Assembly (NCBI RefSeq): GCF_037392515.1
Contig: NC_090292.1
Span: 44,381,747 to 44,445,746, forward strand
Source: Haliotis asinina
Lineage: Eukaryota > Mollusca > Gastropoda > Lepetellida > Haliotidae
DNA: 64,000 nt
Direction: 5' to 3'
In this document: piece after piece, positions 42,487 to 52,383 of the stretch
Numbering within the stretch: position 1 is the stretch's first letter
Layout of the letters: each line of letters begins with the position of its first letter
Translations under genes and position numbers: made by a program
Notes under the pieces: generated by a model
Database searches by the model: none
Told to the model about the DNA's origin: nothing
What the model saw: the letters and a program-made list of their open reading frames with translations, nothing else

Positions 42487-42547
42487 GGCACCCGTGAACG
42501 GCCACCTCCTCGTGGTGGGTGCTGGGTAACGCCAAGAGCCGTTCAAG
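42487..42547 (+). ncRNA. HDV-like self-cleaving ribozyme at the 5' end of I-like LINE copy 3
   Basis: P1 GGCACCC (42487-42493) with GGGTGCT (42517-42523). P2 TGAACGG (42495-42501) with CCGTTCA (42539-42545). P3 CCAC (42502-42505) with GTGG (42512-42515), L3 CTCCTC (42506-42511). GG 42524-42525 can pair with the CC of L3 (P1.1). Candidate catalytic C at 42532 in CCAAG. P2 is perfectly paired although its sequence differs from that of copies 1, 2 and 5. Confidence 0.88.
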
Positions 42548-43111
42548 CCCCCGTGTGGACCCCCGTGTGGTCAACTAGGTCCATAGCACCCCATTGCTGC
42601 TTGCAAGGAGCAACCGAATTGGGCAACCTGTTTGCCGTGGGTTGCGTCCCGTGTCGGTGGAGGACGGTAGTCTGGTGGTTGAGGGCAGTAGGAGCCTGAA
42701 CCGTGTTCCTGTTGATGAACACACCACTTTGGCCCTTACTTCACCTAGACGGATGGTAGAATCGACCCGATTCTATCAATCGGCTGGTCACGCCAAGCCC
42801 TGTGTATGGACTTGTACGTCACTGCACAAATTTAATTTGAAAATGTTTTACATTTGAACTTGGTACATTTATTCATATCAGATGTCAATGATTTGCAATA
42901 TGCTGTTTTCCTCTTTGCCTAGAATCTTATGCCAGAAGGCGGTGGCTCATGGGCCAATCTGGTGGATTAGCTATTTATAACTCTTCTGCTGGAGTATATC
43001 ATCCGAGTATCCTTGGTGCTGCAAGTTGGAGACCCACTTGTGTTTAGCATTGTCCTTGTGATACTCCGTGGTGAGTGGGGAGCTCGGATGATGAACCTTA
43101 AAACATTAATT

Positions 43112-44911
43112 ATGGCTTACGAAACCCCTATCACCAAGAAAAAACGTCCTCTTGACACGGATCCTGATGTTAATGAACAAAGACCGTCCACATCTATTGA
43201 CTATTGGCCACGTTCTATAGTACTTGAGACTGTTGACAAGCCTCCTTTGAAGCTGAACCCTTTTTGCTGTTTCAAAAGGCGTACAAGGCATAGCAGGAGA
43301 TGTTAAAAATGTTAGACGTTTGCGTACAGGTTCACTTCTTATTGAATGTAATAAGAGACAACAGGCAAATAACCTCCTGGCAACTAAATCTTTTGTTGGC
43401 ATTCCCGTATCAGTCTCTGCCCACCGAACGCTTAACACCAGCAAAGGCATAGTGAGAGACCGAGACCGCCTTTTTGCTGATATGCTGGAAATTGATATTG
43501 CCTCAGAGATGAAAGAACAAGGTGTGTTGTATGTAAAACGTTTCACTACCCGTAAACACAATGAGATCCAACAAACAAACACCTTTTTGTTTTCATTGTC
43601 TACTCCGACTGCTCCTAAATCCATAAAGGCTGGTTACTGTCATATCAAAGTGGAAACATATATTCCGAATCCACTGAGATGTTTCAAGTGCCAGAAGTAT
43701 GGGCATGGCGTCAATACTTGCACATTGTCTGTTGTGTGTGCTCACTGTGGTGAGAAGACACACAAAACAGAAGATTGTGACAGTAGTTATAAAAAATGCA
43801 CTAACTGTTCAGGAGAACGTTCCTCTTTTTCAAAAGAGTGTCCAATATGGAAGCAGCAGGTGGAAATAAATAAACTGAAATTTACCCAAAATATTAGTTT
43901 TTCAGAAGCAAAACAGCTTGTTCAAAGATCCGAATTAACAGAAACGTATGCTTCAAAAACTAAGACATCATCTGAGGCGACGAAAAAAGCAACCAGATCA
44001 ACTACAGGTTGCCAAACAGATTTGACGTGGGTGAACACTGATTCCCCACAAACATTTGCACCTGCAATATCTACCCAAACTGCTGAGTTGAAATTTGAAT
44101 TAGCAACTAAGATTGTTAGTGGCTGTATCCTCGAAGGGGGTTGAAGTACCGTAAAATTATTGTCCTCTTGAGAGGGTACGTAAGTCCCAAAAAGTTGAAG
44201 TCAGATTTAATCTTCCACTTTTTTAGTCGTAGAATATGTGTAATTTTAAATTGTGGCTAATCTTGCATACAGTCGCCAGCAGCTGAGGGGATGGTGTAAA
44301 TCCAACTAGGAACCATGCAGGTAGCTGAGGTACTGTAAGTCCCCATGGTCCCTAGTATGGTGATCTACCTTTGGATGTTGGCGATCTATGGCCTGTTTTT
44401 ATATTGTACTGTCCAAATAGTGATAATATTAGCTTTTAAGTTTCTACGCTACTTTTAAATACTAACTGTGATAGTCCAGTGGGTTTACTGTCCTTCGTCG
44501 ACAGGTTCTTCATAATATGATTATATATTCCTTTTTATGTCACATATGTTCTCGTCACAATATGGCTGCAATATTGCCGACGTGACGTTAAATGATAACT
44601 CACTCACTCCTGGCACGTCTCAAAGTCAACCAGAGCCAGATCAAAATGTGTCATCTCAGTCTACCACAAGGTCTCAATTGTTGTGTAACGTGCAACAAAC
44701 TGCTAAATGCAAAAGTAAACATAAGCCGGATTCTTCTCAAAAACAATGTGGAAGAGCCCCAAAAGGGTCCGAAAACAAGATTAAACCTTTCAACAAATAT
44801 GGATCACTTGAGGACATGGACGTGTCTGAAAATGTCCATTTTAGGGCACACAGCTTGTCGCCCACCAAAAAGGTACGGGGTAGATCCCCAATAAACCCCC
44901 CTAAAAGATAG
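43112..44911 (+). pseudogene. I-like LINE copy 3 ORF1, frameshifted and interrupted
   Basis: ATG at 43112 (MAYETPITKKKRPLD). A frameshift near 43270-43320 precedes a long readable part (43320-44085) with RRM-like strands and three CCHC-type knuckles (CFKCQKYGHGVNTC, CAHCGEKTHKTEDC, CTNCSGERSSFSKEC). A LINE 3' fragment at 44085-44607 interrupts it. The C-terminal tail (FNKYGSLEDMDVSENVHFRA, SPINPPKR) ends at TAG 44909-44911, whose first two bases overlap ATA, the first ORF2 codon. Role as in the other ORF1 copies. Confidence 0.85.
44085..44607 (+). mobile_element. Nested I-like LINE 3' UTR fragment inside ORF1 of copy 3
   Basis: Corresponds to the complete family 3' UTR (compare 56085-56604), from AAGATTGTTAGTGG to ACTCACTCACTC, inserted in the same orientation within ORF1. 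Target duplication not identified. Confidence 0.85.
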
Positions 44912-47900
44912 TTTACTCCCACAATATTGTACAGTGGAATTGCAGAGGACTAAGGCATAATTATAATGAGTTACAGTTATTGGTCCAGGATTGTACGCCG
45001 TCAGCAGTCTGTCTGCAGGAGACCTATTTAAAGCAGACAGATCTTTTTGAGCTACGTCATTTCAATGCTTATCGTTGTTTCTCAACTCCGGGTGACAGAG
45101 TCACTGGAGGATCTTCAATCCTAGTCAAACGGAATGTTATCCATAGCCCCATTACGCTCACTACTAATCTTCAAGCAGTTGCCGTCCGACTCACTTTACA
45201 TGTTACCCTTACATTATGTTCTTTGTATGTCTCACCGTCTACAGCTCTTCAGAAGACCGACCTTCAAACCCTATACGATCAACTTCCCAAACCGTGTATT
45301 ATTATGGGAGATTTGAATGGCCATAACCCACTCTGTGGCGGTACAACTACGAATACTAAAGGTAAACTATTAGAAGAGTCCTGTTCAGATAACGATTTAT
45401 GCTTATATAATGACGGTTATAACACATATTTACACCCTGGGACAGGGACCTATTCTGCTCTCGACTTGTCACTCACAAATTCAGAACTACTAAATGAATT
45501 CGAATGGTCAGTCCACGATGACCTCTGTGGAAGTGACCATTTTCCTACTATACTAAATTCTGTAACTCCACCTGATGTTCCTCCATCATCAAGGCGAAAT
45601 TTTAAAAAGGCTAACTGGGCTTTATATGAAACACTGTGTGCTGAAAAACTTAAACCCGAATGGTTTATTGACGATCCTGATGCTATTAACTGCTTTTCTG
45701 ATGAATTGAACTCTATAGCTGATGAGTGTATACCAAAGTCCTCTGCAGTTCCACATATAAGAAAACCATGGTTCAACGATGAATGCAAACAAGCTAGGAA
45801 GGCAAGGAAAAAAGCAGAGTATTATTTCCGTCGCCATCCTATGGTGCATATAATTTAAATAAATTTAAAATTTTAAATGCTAAAGCGCGGCGTACTTTTA
45901 AACAGAACAAACGCCAATCTTGGCAAAGTTATGTATCCAAAATAAATTTTCGGACACCCATGTCCAACGTATGGAACATGGTCCAGAAAATTAAAGGTAA
46001 AGGTACTAAATCTACTGTCCATCATCTTAAACATGGAGATCAGTTACTTACTGATAAATCAGATATTGCAAATAAACTGGGCGAAACTCTCGCTAAACAC
46101 TCTTCCTCTTCTAATTATTTACATAAATTCCAGCAGTATCAACAACAACAAGAAAAGAAAACTATTAATTTCAATTCTGATAATGGGGAAGATTATAATG
46201 AAACGTTTTCTATTCATGAACTCCATACTGCTTTTGATCAAGCTCATGACACTGCTACAGGAGCTGATAACATACATTTTCAACTCCTGAAAACATTTAC
46301 CAGAATCCTGTCTGGAAACTCTCCTAAATATTTTTGATGATATTTGGACATCGGGTAACTTTCCTCCTTCATGGTGTGATGCCATAGTAGTACCAATACC
46401 TAAACCTGGACGTGATCATACGGATCCATCTAATTATCGTCCGATTTCATTAACTAGCTGTGTTTGCAAGACCATGGAACGCATGATAAATAATCCACTT
46501 GTTTGGTACTTGGAAACAAATAACCTTATCACAGATATACAATGTGGTTTCCGTAAAAACAGAAGTACTGTTGATCACTTAGTGCGACTGAAATCATTTG
46601 TTAAAAACGCACTAATTAACAACCAACACGCTTTTTTGATCTTGAAAAAGCATATGACACTACTTGGAAATATGGCATTTTACGAGATTTACATGACTTC
46701 GGGTTGCGAGGCCGTTTGCCTGAATTTATAGCCATGTTTTTAAATAACAGACAATTCCAGGTCCGTTTGGGTTCTACCCTGTCTGATCATTACAATCAAG
46801 ATCAGGGTGTTCCACAAGGCAGTATTTTGTCTGTCACTCTTTTTAGCATCAAGATCAACAGTTTATCAAAAGTTTTAAACGATTCAATTGATGGATCGTT
46901 ATTTGTGGATGATTTTAATATTTCTTGTCGTGGTAAAAATATGCATACCATTGAACGGCAATTGCAGTTGTGTTTAAACAAAACAAATAAATGGTGTCTT
47001 GAAAACGGCTTTAAATTTTCGAAATCCAAAACTAATTGCATACATTTTTGTCGTAAATGCAAACCCCATAGAGACCCTGAACTATCTCTAGATGGGGCGC
47101 CCATTAAAGTTGTGAAGGAAGCCAAATTCTTGGGTCTAATCTTTGATTCACATTTAACTTTTTTACCACATATTAAATCACTTAAAACTAAATACCTGAA
47201 AGCACTTGACTTGTTGAAAGTTGTTTCAAATTCAAAATGGGGAGGGGATCAAGCTACCCTTCTCCATCTATATCGATCACTCGTTCGTTCTAAACTTGAT
47301 TATGGCTCCAGCGTCTATGGTGGAGCCTGCAAAAGCAATCTTAAACTTCTTGATTCTGTCCATCACCAAGGTCTAAGACTTTGTCTTGGGTCCTTCAGAA
47401 CTTCACCTATTGACAGTCTTTACGTTGAGGCCGATGAACCATCTCTTGCACAACGCTGTATCAAATTATCTTTACAATATATCACAAAACTTTACTCTAA
47501 CGAATCAAACCCTGCATATAACTGTGTCTTCAATCCTCTTTATGAGGATTTATATAGCAAGAAGTCTTCTCTTGCTCCACCTCTTGGGCTCAGAATAAAG
47601 CTGTTTATTGCTGCTGCTGGTATTGAGCTGGACAATATAGCTCCCTTCCGTCTTCTTTCTTCTCCCCCTTGGCAGTTGGTTGGGCCACAGGTGGACCTAA
47701 CATTAACTAAATTTAAAAAATCAGAAACGAATGAGTTACAGTATAAACAAGAATACAATCAATTGAAACATACATATAACAATTACAAATCCTTATTTAC
47801 AGATGGGTCCAAGGACGGTGGTGCAGCTGCTTGTGCGACTGTCATTGGATCCAGAACAATATCTTCTAGATTACCCGAAAATAGTTCTATTTTTACAGCA

Positions 47901-48590
47901 GAAGCGAACGCCACATTAACAGCTCTTAAATATATTAAAAGACACCCTAAACGTAAACAGTATATAATATATTCCGACTCTCTTTCTTGCCTTCAGGCTA
48001 TTAAAAATATTTCTTGTAAACATCCACTTTTAATAGAAATTATTGAACTGTATAATACTCTTGCTAATGGCCAATACGACATCGTCTTTTGTTGGTTACC
48101 CAGTCACGTAGGTATTTCTGGGAATGTGGTGGCCGATCTTGCCGCAAAAGCAGCAGTCAACAAATCTGTGACACCACTTCTTATTCCATACTCTGATTAC
48201 AAAGCCATCATTAGATCTTTTATCGGTGATCTGATGCAGAAGAAGTGGGACACTCAAGTGGGTATCAATAAGTTACATGAAATAAAACCTTACATTGGTT
48301 ATACCCACTTGGGTTGTCAGTCCAGATTTGAAGAGGTCATACTACGACGATGTCGTATTGGGCATACAAGATTTACCCATAACTACCTGTTAAAAGGTGA
48401 GGATCCTCCATTTTGTATCCCTTGTGATGAGAGGGTCACGGTCAAGCATATTCTGCTTGACTGTGTTGAATTCTCCATCACAAGGGATAGATATTTCAAT
48501 GTCAGAACCATCAAGGATCTTTTTACCACTGTTGCTTCTCATTTAGTTATTTGTTTTTTAAAAGAAAATGATTTTTTGGTTGAATTTTGA
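44908..48590 (+). pseudogene. I-like LINE copy 3 ORF2, frameshifted
   Basis: Readable pieces: endonuclease 44980-45858 (CLQETYLKQTD, MGDLNGHNPL, SDHFPTIL); linker 45960-46337; RT start 46380-46620; and a long piece 46704-48590 with RT palm (LFVDDFNISC), RNase H (LFTDGSKDGGA, YSDSLSCLQAI, PSHVGISGNVVADLAAKAA) and the intact C-terminal zinc tail (HTRFTHNYLLKGE, CIPCDE, VKHILLDC). Frameshifts lie near 45855, 46300 and 46630. The last 628 residues are uninterrupted. One substitution (ATL for AIL) is in the RNase H core helix. Confidence 0.87.
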
Positions 48591-49137
48591 GTAATATGTT
48601 CTGTAAATAGATGTATTTTAAATCATTGGTAGTTTAGATTAGTAATTTGTATTGTTAGTGGCTCTACCCTCAAAGGGGGTTGAAGTATTGTAAAATTATT
48701 GTCCTCCTGAGAGGGTATGTAAGTCCCAAAACATTCGATGTAAATTTAAGTTTACGAGGTTTTTAATCGTAGTATTCTTGTCATTTTAAATTTGGCTAGC
48801 ATTTCGTACACTCGCCAGCAGCTGAGGGGATGATGAAAATCCAGCTAGGATCCATGCAGGTAGCAAAGGTACTGTAAGTCCCCATGGTCCCTAGTATGGT
48901 GATCTACCTTCTGTTGTTGGCGATCTATATCCCGTGTTTTATAATGTATTGTCTTCTTTAATTACAATGTTTTAGTTTTTCATGCTGGTTTTATATTCAT
49001 GTCTGTGATATTCTAGTGTTGTTACTGTCCTTTGTTGACAGGTTTTTATATTACACATATATTCCATTTCACTGTTAAGTTCCCGACACGGTATGGCTGA
49101 AATATTGCCGATGTGACGTTAAATGTTAACTCACTCA

Positions 49138-49150
49138 CTTAAGCGCTTAT
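49138..49150 (+). repeat. Target-site duplication of I-like LINE copy 3 (right)
   Basis: CTTAAGCGCTTAT, pair of 42474-42486. Confidence 0.95.
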
Positions 49151-49264
49151 TTTGTCCATAATTGATATAGACTGAGCTCGCAGGTGAACGGAACATGGAG
49201 TGAACATCTTATTTCACGTTACATTTCCTAGCGATGCCATCCCCGATACGAGACGTGACAGTGT

Positions 49265-49519
49265 TCAACATTCGGTTACCCATAGACCTGGTCCACCCTT
49301 TGGAGCTTGTGAGGTTGGTGTCCGCTCACTGCAAACACCCGTGACGTGGACAAATAATGCGGCTCCATACAATATCATGAACTTAGGCGTTATAGCTTTT
49401 ACATACTGGAGGCTACGATGGGCAGGCGTTTGCCGGTGCCTCCCAATGGTGAATATTTCTTCTGCTTCAACGACATAGTCCACAATAGAAATATTAGTGT
49501 ATTTGGAAGGTTTTGCCAT
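49265..49519 (-). CDS. Candidate small protein or first exon, unrecognised
   Basis: 84-codon frame from ATG 49519 (MAKPSKYTNISIVDYVVEAE) to a TGA at 49265. It contains a basic stretch (GRHRQTPAHRSLQYVKAITP) and a short hydrophobic segment (FMILYGAALFVHVTG) that could be a membrane anchor. It lies outside recognised transposons. A donor-like GGTGTTTGC occurs within it, so it could be the first exon of a spliced gene. I do not recognise the family and assign no function. Confidence 0.3.
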   Translation of the reverse strand: MAKPSKYTNISIVDYVVEAEEIFTIGRHRQTPAHRSLQYVKAITPKFMILYGAALFVHVTGVCSERTPTSQAPKGGPGLWVTEC

Positions 49520-50019
49520 ACGCGATTACAAAAGTAGAGGCGGAGTTAAACTTTCATTATGTGCACACGTAGATGAAATGACTTGCCGAAACAAAATGGC
49601 GGTGTAATGCTAAATCCAAGATGTCATCCTCCCGCGAATGTATGTGTTAGCTATTTGTTTGAAACGATATCTATTATTCCTTGAAGCAGTTGTTTATAGT
49701 AATGTGTTAGTTCACGTGCTTTTCGTAATCAGCACGTGTTGTCTGATATTACCGAAGATCAGATTGTCGGACACACAACTCAACTCCACGCTCGGAGGTT
49801 CTGATCTAAAACCTAACCTTGTAAGCCGCATCTGCGGCAAAAAGTCATCATCGTAATATCACTGTCGTCGTCACCAATGGAGGAGGAGTAGTAGAGGTCC
49901 CGGCTGTATCAAACTTTAATAAAGCTTTGATTGTTAATAATGCTATGATTAGTTAATCACTGCTTATCTTCAGTTGCATGAAACGCTAAATAAGGGAATC
50001 CCTTAATTAACTCATCATT
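49520..50019. other. Non-coding stretch
   Basis: No gene seen. If the small frame at 49265-49519 is real, its promoter would lie here. Confidence 0.3.
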
Positions 50020-50210
50020 AAGCAAATGTGTCGTAAGAGGCGACTAACGGGATCGGGTGGTCAAGCTCGCTAACTTGGTTGATACATGTCATCAGTTCCC
50101 AATTGCGCAGATCGATGCTCATGTTGTTGATCACTGGGTTGTTTGACCGCCGCCATATAGCTGGAATATTGCTGACTTTGGCGTAAAACTAAACTCACTC
50201 ACTCACTAAA
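50020..50210 (+). repeat. SINE-like element
   Basis: Member of the family at 30606 and 35311: GTAAGAGGCGACTAACGGGA, GCGCAGATCGATGCTCATG, CCATATAGCTGGAATATTGC, ending ACTCACTCACTC. Confidence 0.8.
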
Positions 50211-50221
50211 TGAATGTTTGG

Positions 50222-50297
50222 GTAGATCCATCCATCCATCCATCTACCATCCATCCATCGATCGATCGATCGATCGATCGATCGATCGATCGATCAG

Positions 50298-50334
<37 letters not shown>

Positions 50335-50407
50335 TATGGAATCAAGCATACAATCAAATATGGAATCAAGCATACAATCAAGCATGTAATCAAGCTTGCA
50401 ATCAAGC
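50222..50407 (+). repeat. Compound microsatellite (ATCC)n-(ATCG)n-(ATCA)n and AATCAAGC repeats
   Basis: Consecutive tetranucleotide arrays that change by one base each (ATCC, ATCG, ATCA), followed by repeats of AATCAAGCATAC and relatives. Non-coding despite the open frame encoding IDRS/INQS runs. Confidence 0.9.
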
Positions 50408-51115
50408 AATGATTTATTACACAAGACCTCATAGGTCCATACACAAACGAGTTACATGTGTACATCAGTATGGAGACATGGATGGGTTAAACGGAAATGT
50501 AATTCAATTAAGAAAACAAAGTTTGGCGTAATATCAATATTAACGCTAAGTGCTCTTCTCCCGTGTGGACCCGGGACAGAATGTGTCCACAGCACCCCAT
50601 GGCTTGTCGTAAGAGGCGACTAAATTGGGCAACCTGTTTGCCGTGGGTTGCGTCCCGTGTCGGTGGAGGACGGTAGTCTGGTGGTTGAGAGCAGTAGGAG
50701 ACTGAACCATTTTGCTCCTATTGCTCAACACACCACTTCGGCCCTTACTTCACCTAGACGGGTGGTAGAACTGGCCCAGTTCTATCAATCGGCTGGTCAC
50801 GCCAAGCCCTGAGCTACAACTATGTAATGCTCAAAATTTATAAAACTGTTGCTTTGATTTTTCATGCTTGGCTATTTTGAAATTGTTCGTTCAAACCCAT
50901 CATGTTATGTATGTTTTTGCCTAGAGTCGTATGCCCAGAAGGCGGTGGCTCATGGGCCAATCTGGTGGAATGATTACACTTTTAATTTTTCTGCTGGAGT
51001 ATATCATCCGGGTATCCTTGGTGCTGCAAGCTGGAGATCCGCTTGTTTTTAGCATTGTCCTTGTGATACTCCGTGGTGGGTGGGGAGCTCGGATGACGAA
51101 TCATTACCACTTAGC

Positions 51116-52383
51116 ATGGAATACCAAACCCCAAACAAAAAAACGAAACGTCCACTTGACATTGATTATGATGAACAGCGACCTTCGAAATCCGTTGATT
51201 ATTGGCCTCGTTTCCTACTTCTTGAGACTCTTGATCAAACTCCATTAAAGCTGAATCCGTTTGCTATATCAAAAGGTATCCACGGAATAGCAGGAGAAAT
51301 TAAAGATGTGAAACGCTTGCGTTCAGGATCTCTGTTGCTTGAATGTAATAGAAAACAACAAGCAACCAATCTGCTGTCCACTGAAATGTTTGTTGGAGTT
51401 CCGGTTAAGGTGTCTGCACATAGAACTCTGAACACCAGTAAAGGTATTGTAAGAGATCGAGACCGTCTATTTGCAGATATGACTGAGTTTGACATTGTAT
51501 CAGAAATGAAGAATCAAGGAGTGATAGATGTAAAACGATTTTCAATCCGGAAGAATAATGAGGTTGTTCCAACTAACACGTACCTGTTTTCATTCTCTGC
51601 ACCAAATGCACCAAAATCAATCAGGGCAGGTTACTGCAATGTTAACGTTGATTTGTACATCCCCAATCCTTTGCGGTGTTTTAAATGCCAAAAATATGGA
51701 CATGGTATGAACACTTGCACATTGTCTGTTGTGTGTGCTCACTGTGGTGAGAAAACAGACACAACAGAAGATTGTGACAGTGATTTTAAAAAATGCACCA
51801 ACTGCTCAGGCGATCATTCGTCATTTTCTAAACAGTGTCCTATTTGGAAAGAGCAAATGGAGATAAACAGAATAAAATTTACTGAAAATATCTCCTTTTC
51901 TGAGGCAAAAAAACTGGTACAGAGAGCTGATCTTCCAGAAAGTTATGCTACAGTAGCAAAAACACCATCTGAGTCTACCTCTAAAAGAACAAAAACATCA
52001 ACAGGCTGCCAAACTACCTTGACTTGGGTCAATTGCGACTCTCCACAGATGCTATACCCTGCTATATCATCACAGACTGAGGAATCACTTCCTAGTACAT
52101 CCAAGTCATCTTCTGATCACAAATCATCATCATCTCAGTCACACTCAAAGCCTCAGCTGATAGTCAACACACTGTTAAAAGCAAACCTAAGCCTAAGCCT
52201 GATGCTTCAAAACACCAAAGTGGCAGAGCTACTAAAGGGTCACAAAACAAAATTCAATTGTTCAACAAATATGGGTCTCTTGAAGACATGGACGTTTCTG
52301 AAAACGTCCATTCTAGGGCACATAGCTTGTCGCCCTCCAAAAGAGTGCGGGGTAGATCCCCAATAAATCCCCCCAAAAGATAG
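51116..52383 (+). pseudogene. I-like LINE copy 4 ORF1, C-terminal frameshift
   Basis: ATG at 51116 (MEYQTPNKKTKRPLD). Conserved LNPFAISKGIHGIAGEIKDV, RRM-like strands (GSLLLECNRKQQATNL) and three complete CCHC-type knuckles (CFKCQKYGHGMNTC, CAHCGEKTDTTEDC, CTNCSGDHSSFSKQC at about 51675-51840). About 350 residues are intact. A frameshift near 52160 leads to a wrong-frame tail ending at 52366, whereas the family tail (SPINPPKR) ends at TAG 52381-52383. This is the best preserved knuckle region of the family here. Confidence 0.87.

Larger units (their letters stand above)
42487..49137 (+). mobile_element. I-like LINE copy 3, full length, with a nested LINE 3' fragment
   Basis: Both termini are fixed by the 13-bp target duplication. 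Order: ribozyme 42487-42547, leader, ORF1 43112-44911 (interrupted at 44085-44607), ORF2 44908-48590, 3' UTR. The plus orientation is opposite to copies 1 and 2. Confidence 0.94.

Noticed and set aside
42124..42574. Small frames before LINE copy 3
   Set aside because: No motif; one runs across the LINE insertion boundary.
50218..50412. Frame encoding IDRS and INQS repeats
   Set aside because: Translation of the compound tetranucleotide microsatellite.
51000..51115. Leader extension (VLQAGDPLVFSIVLVILRGG) as the true N-terminus of I-like ORF1
   Set aside because: It joins the ORF1 frame in some copies but not in others, where it continues in another frame; ATG at MEYQTP-type starts is the consistent choice.
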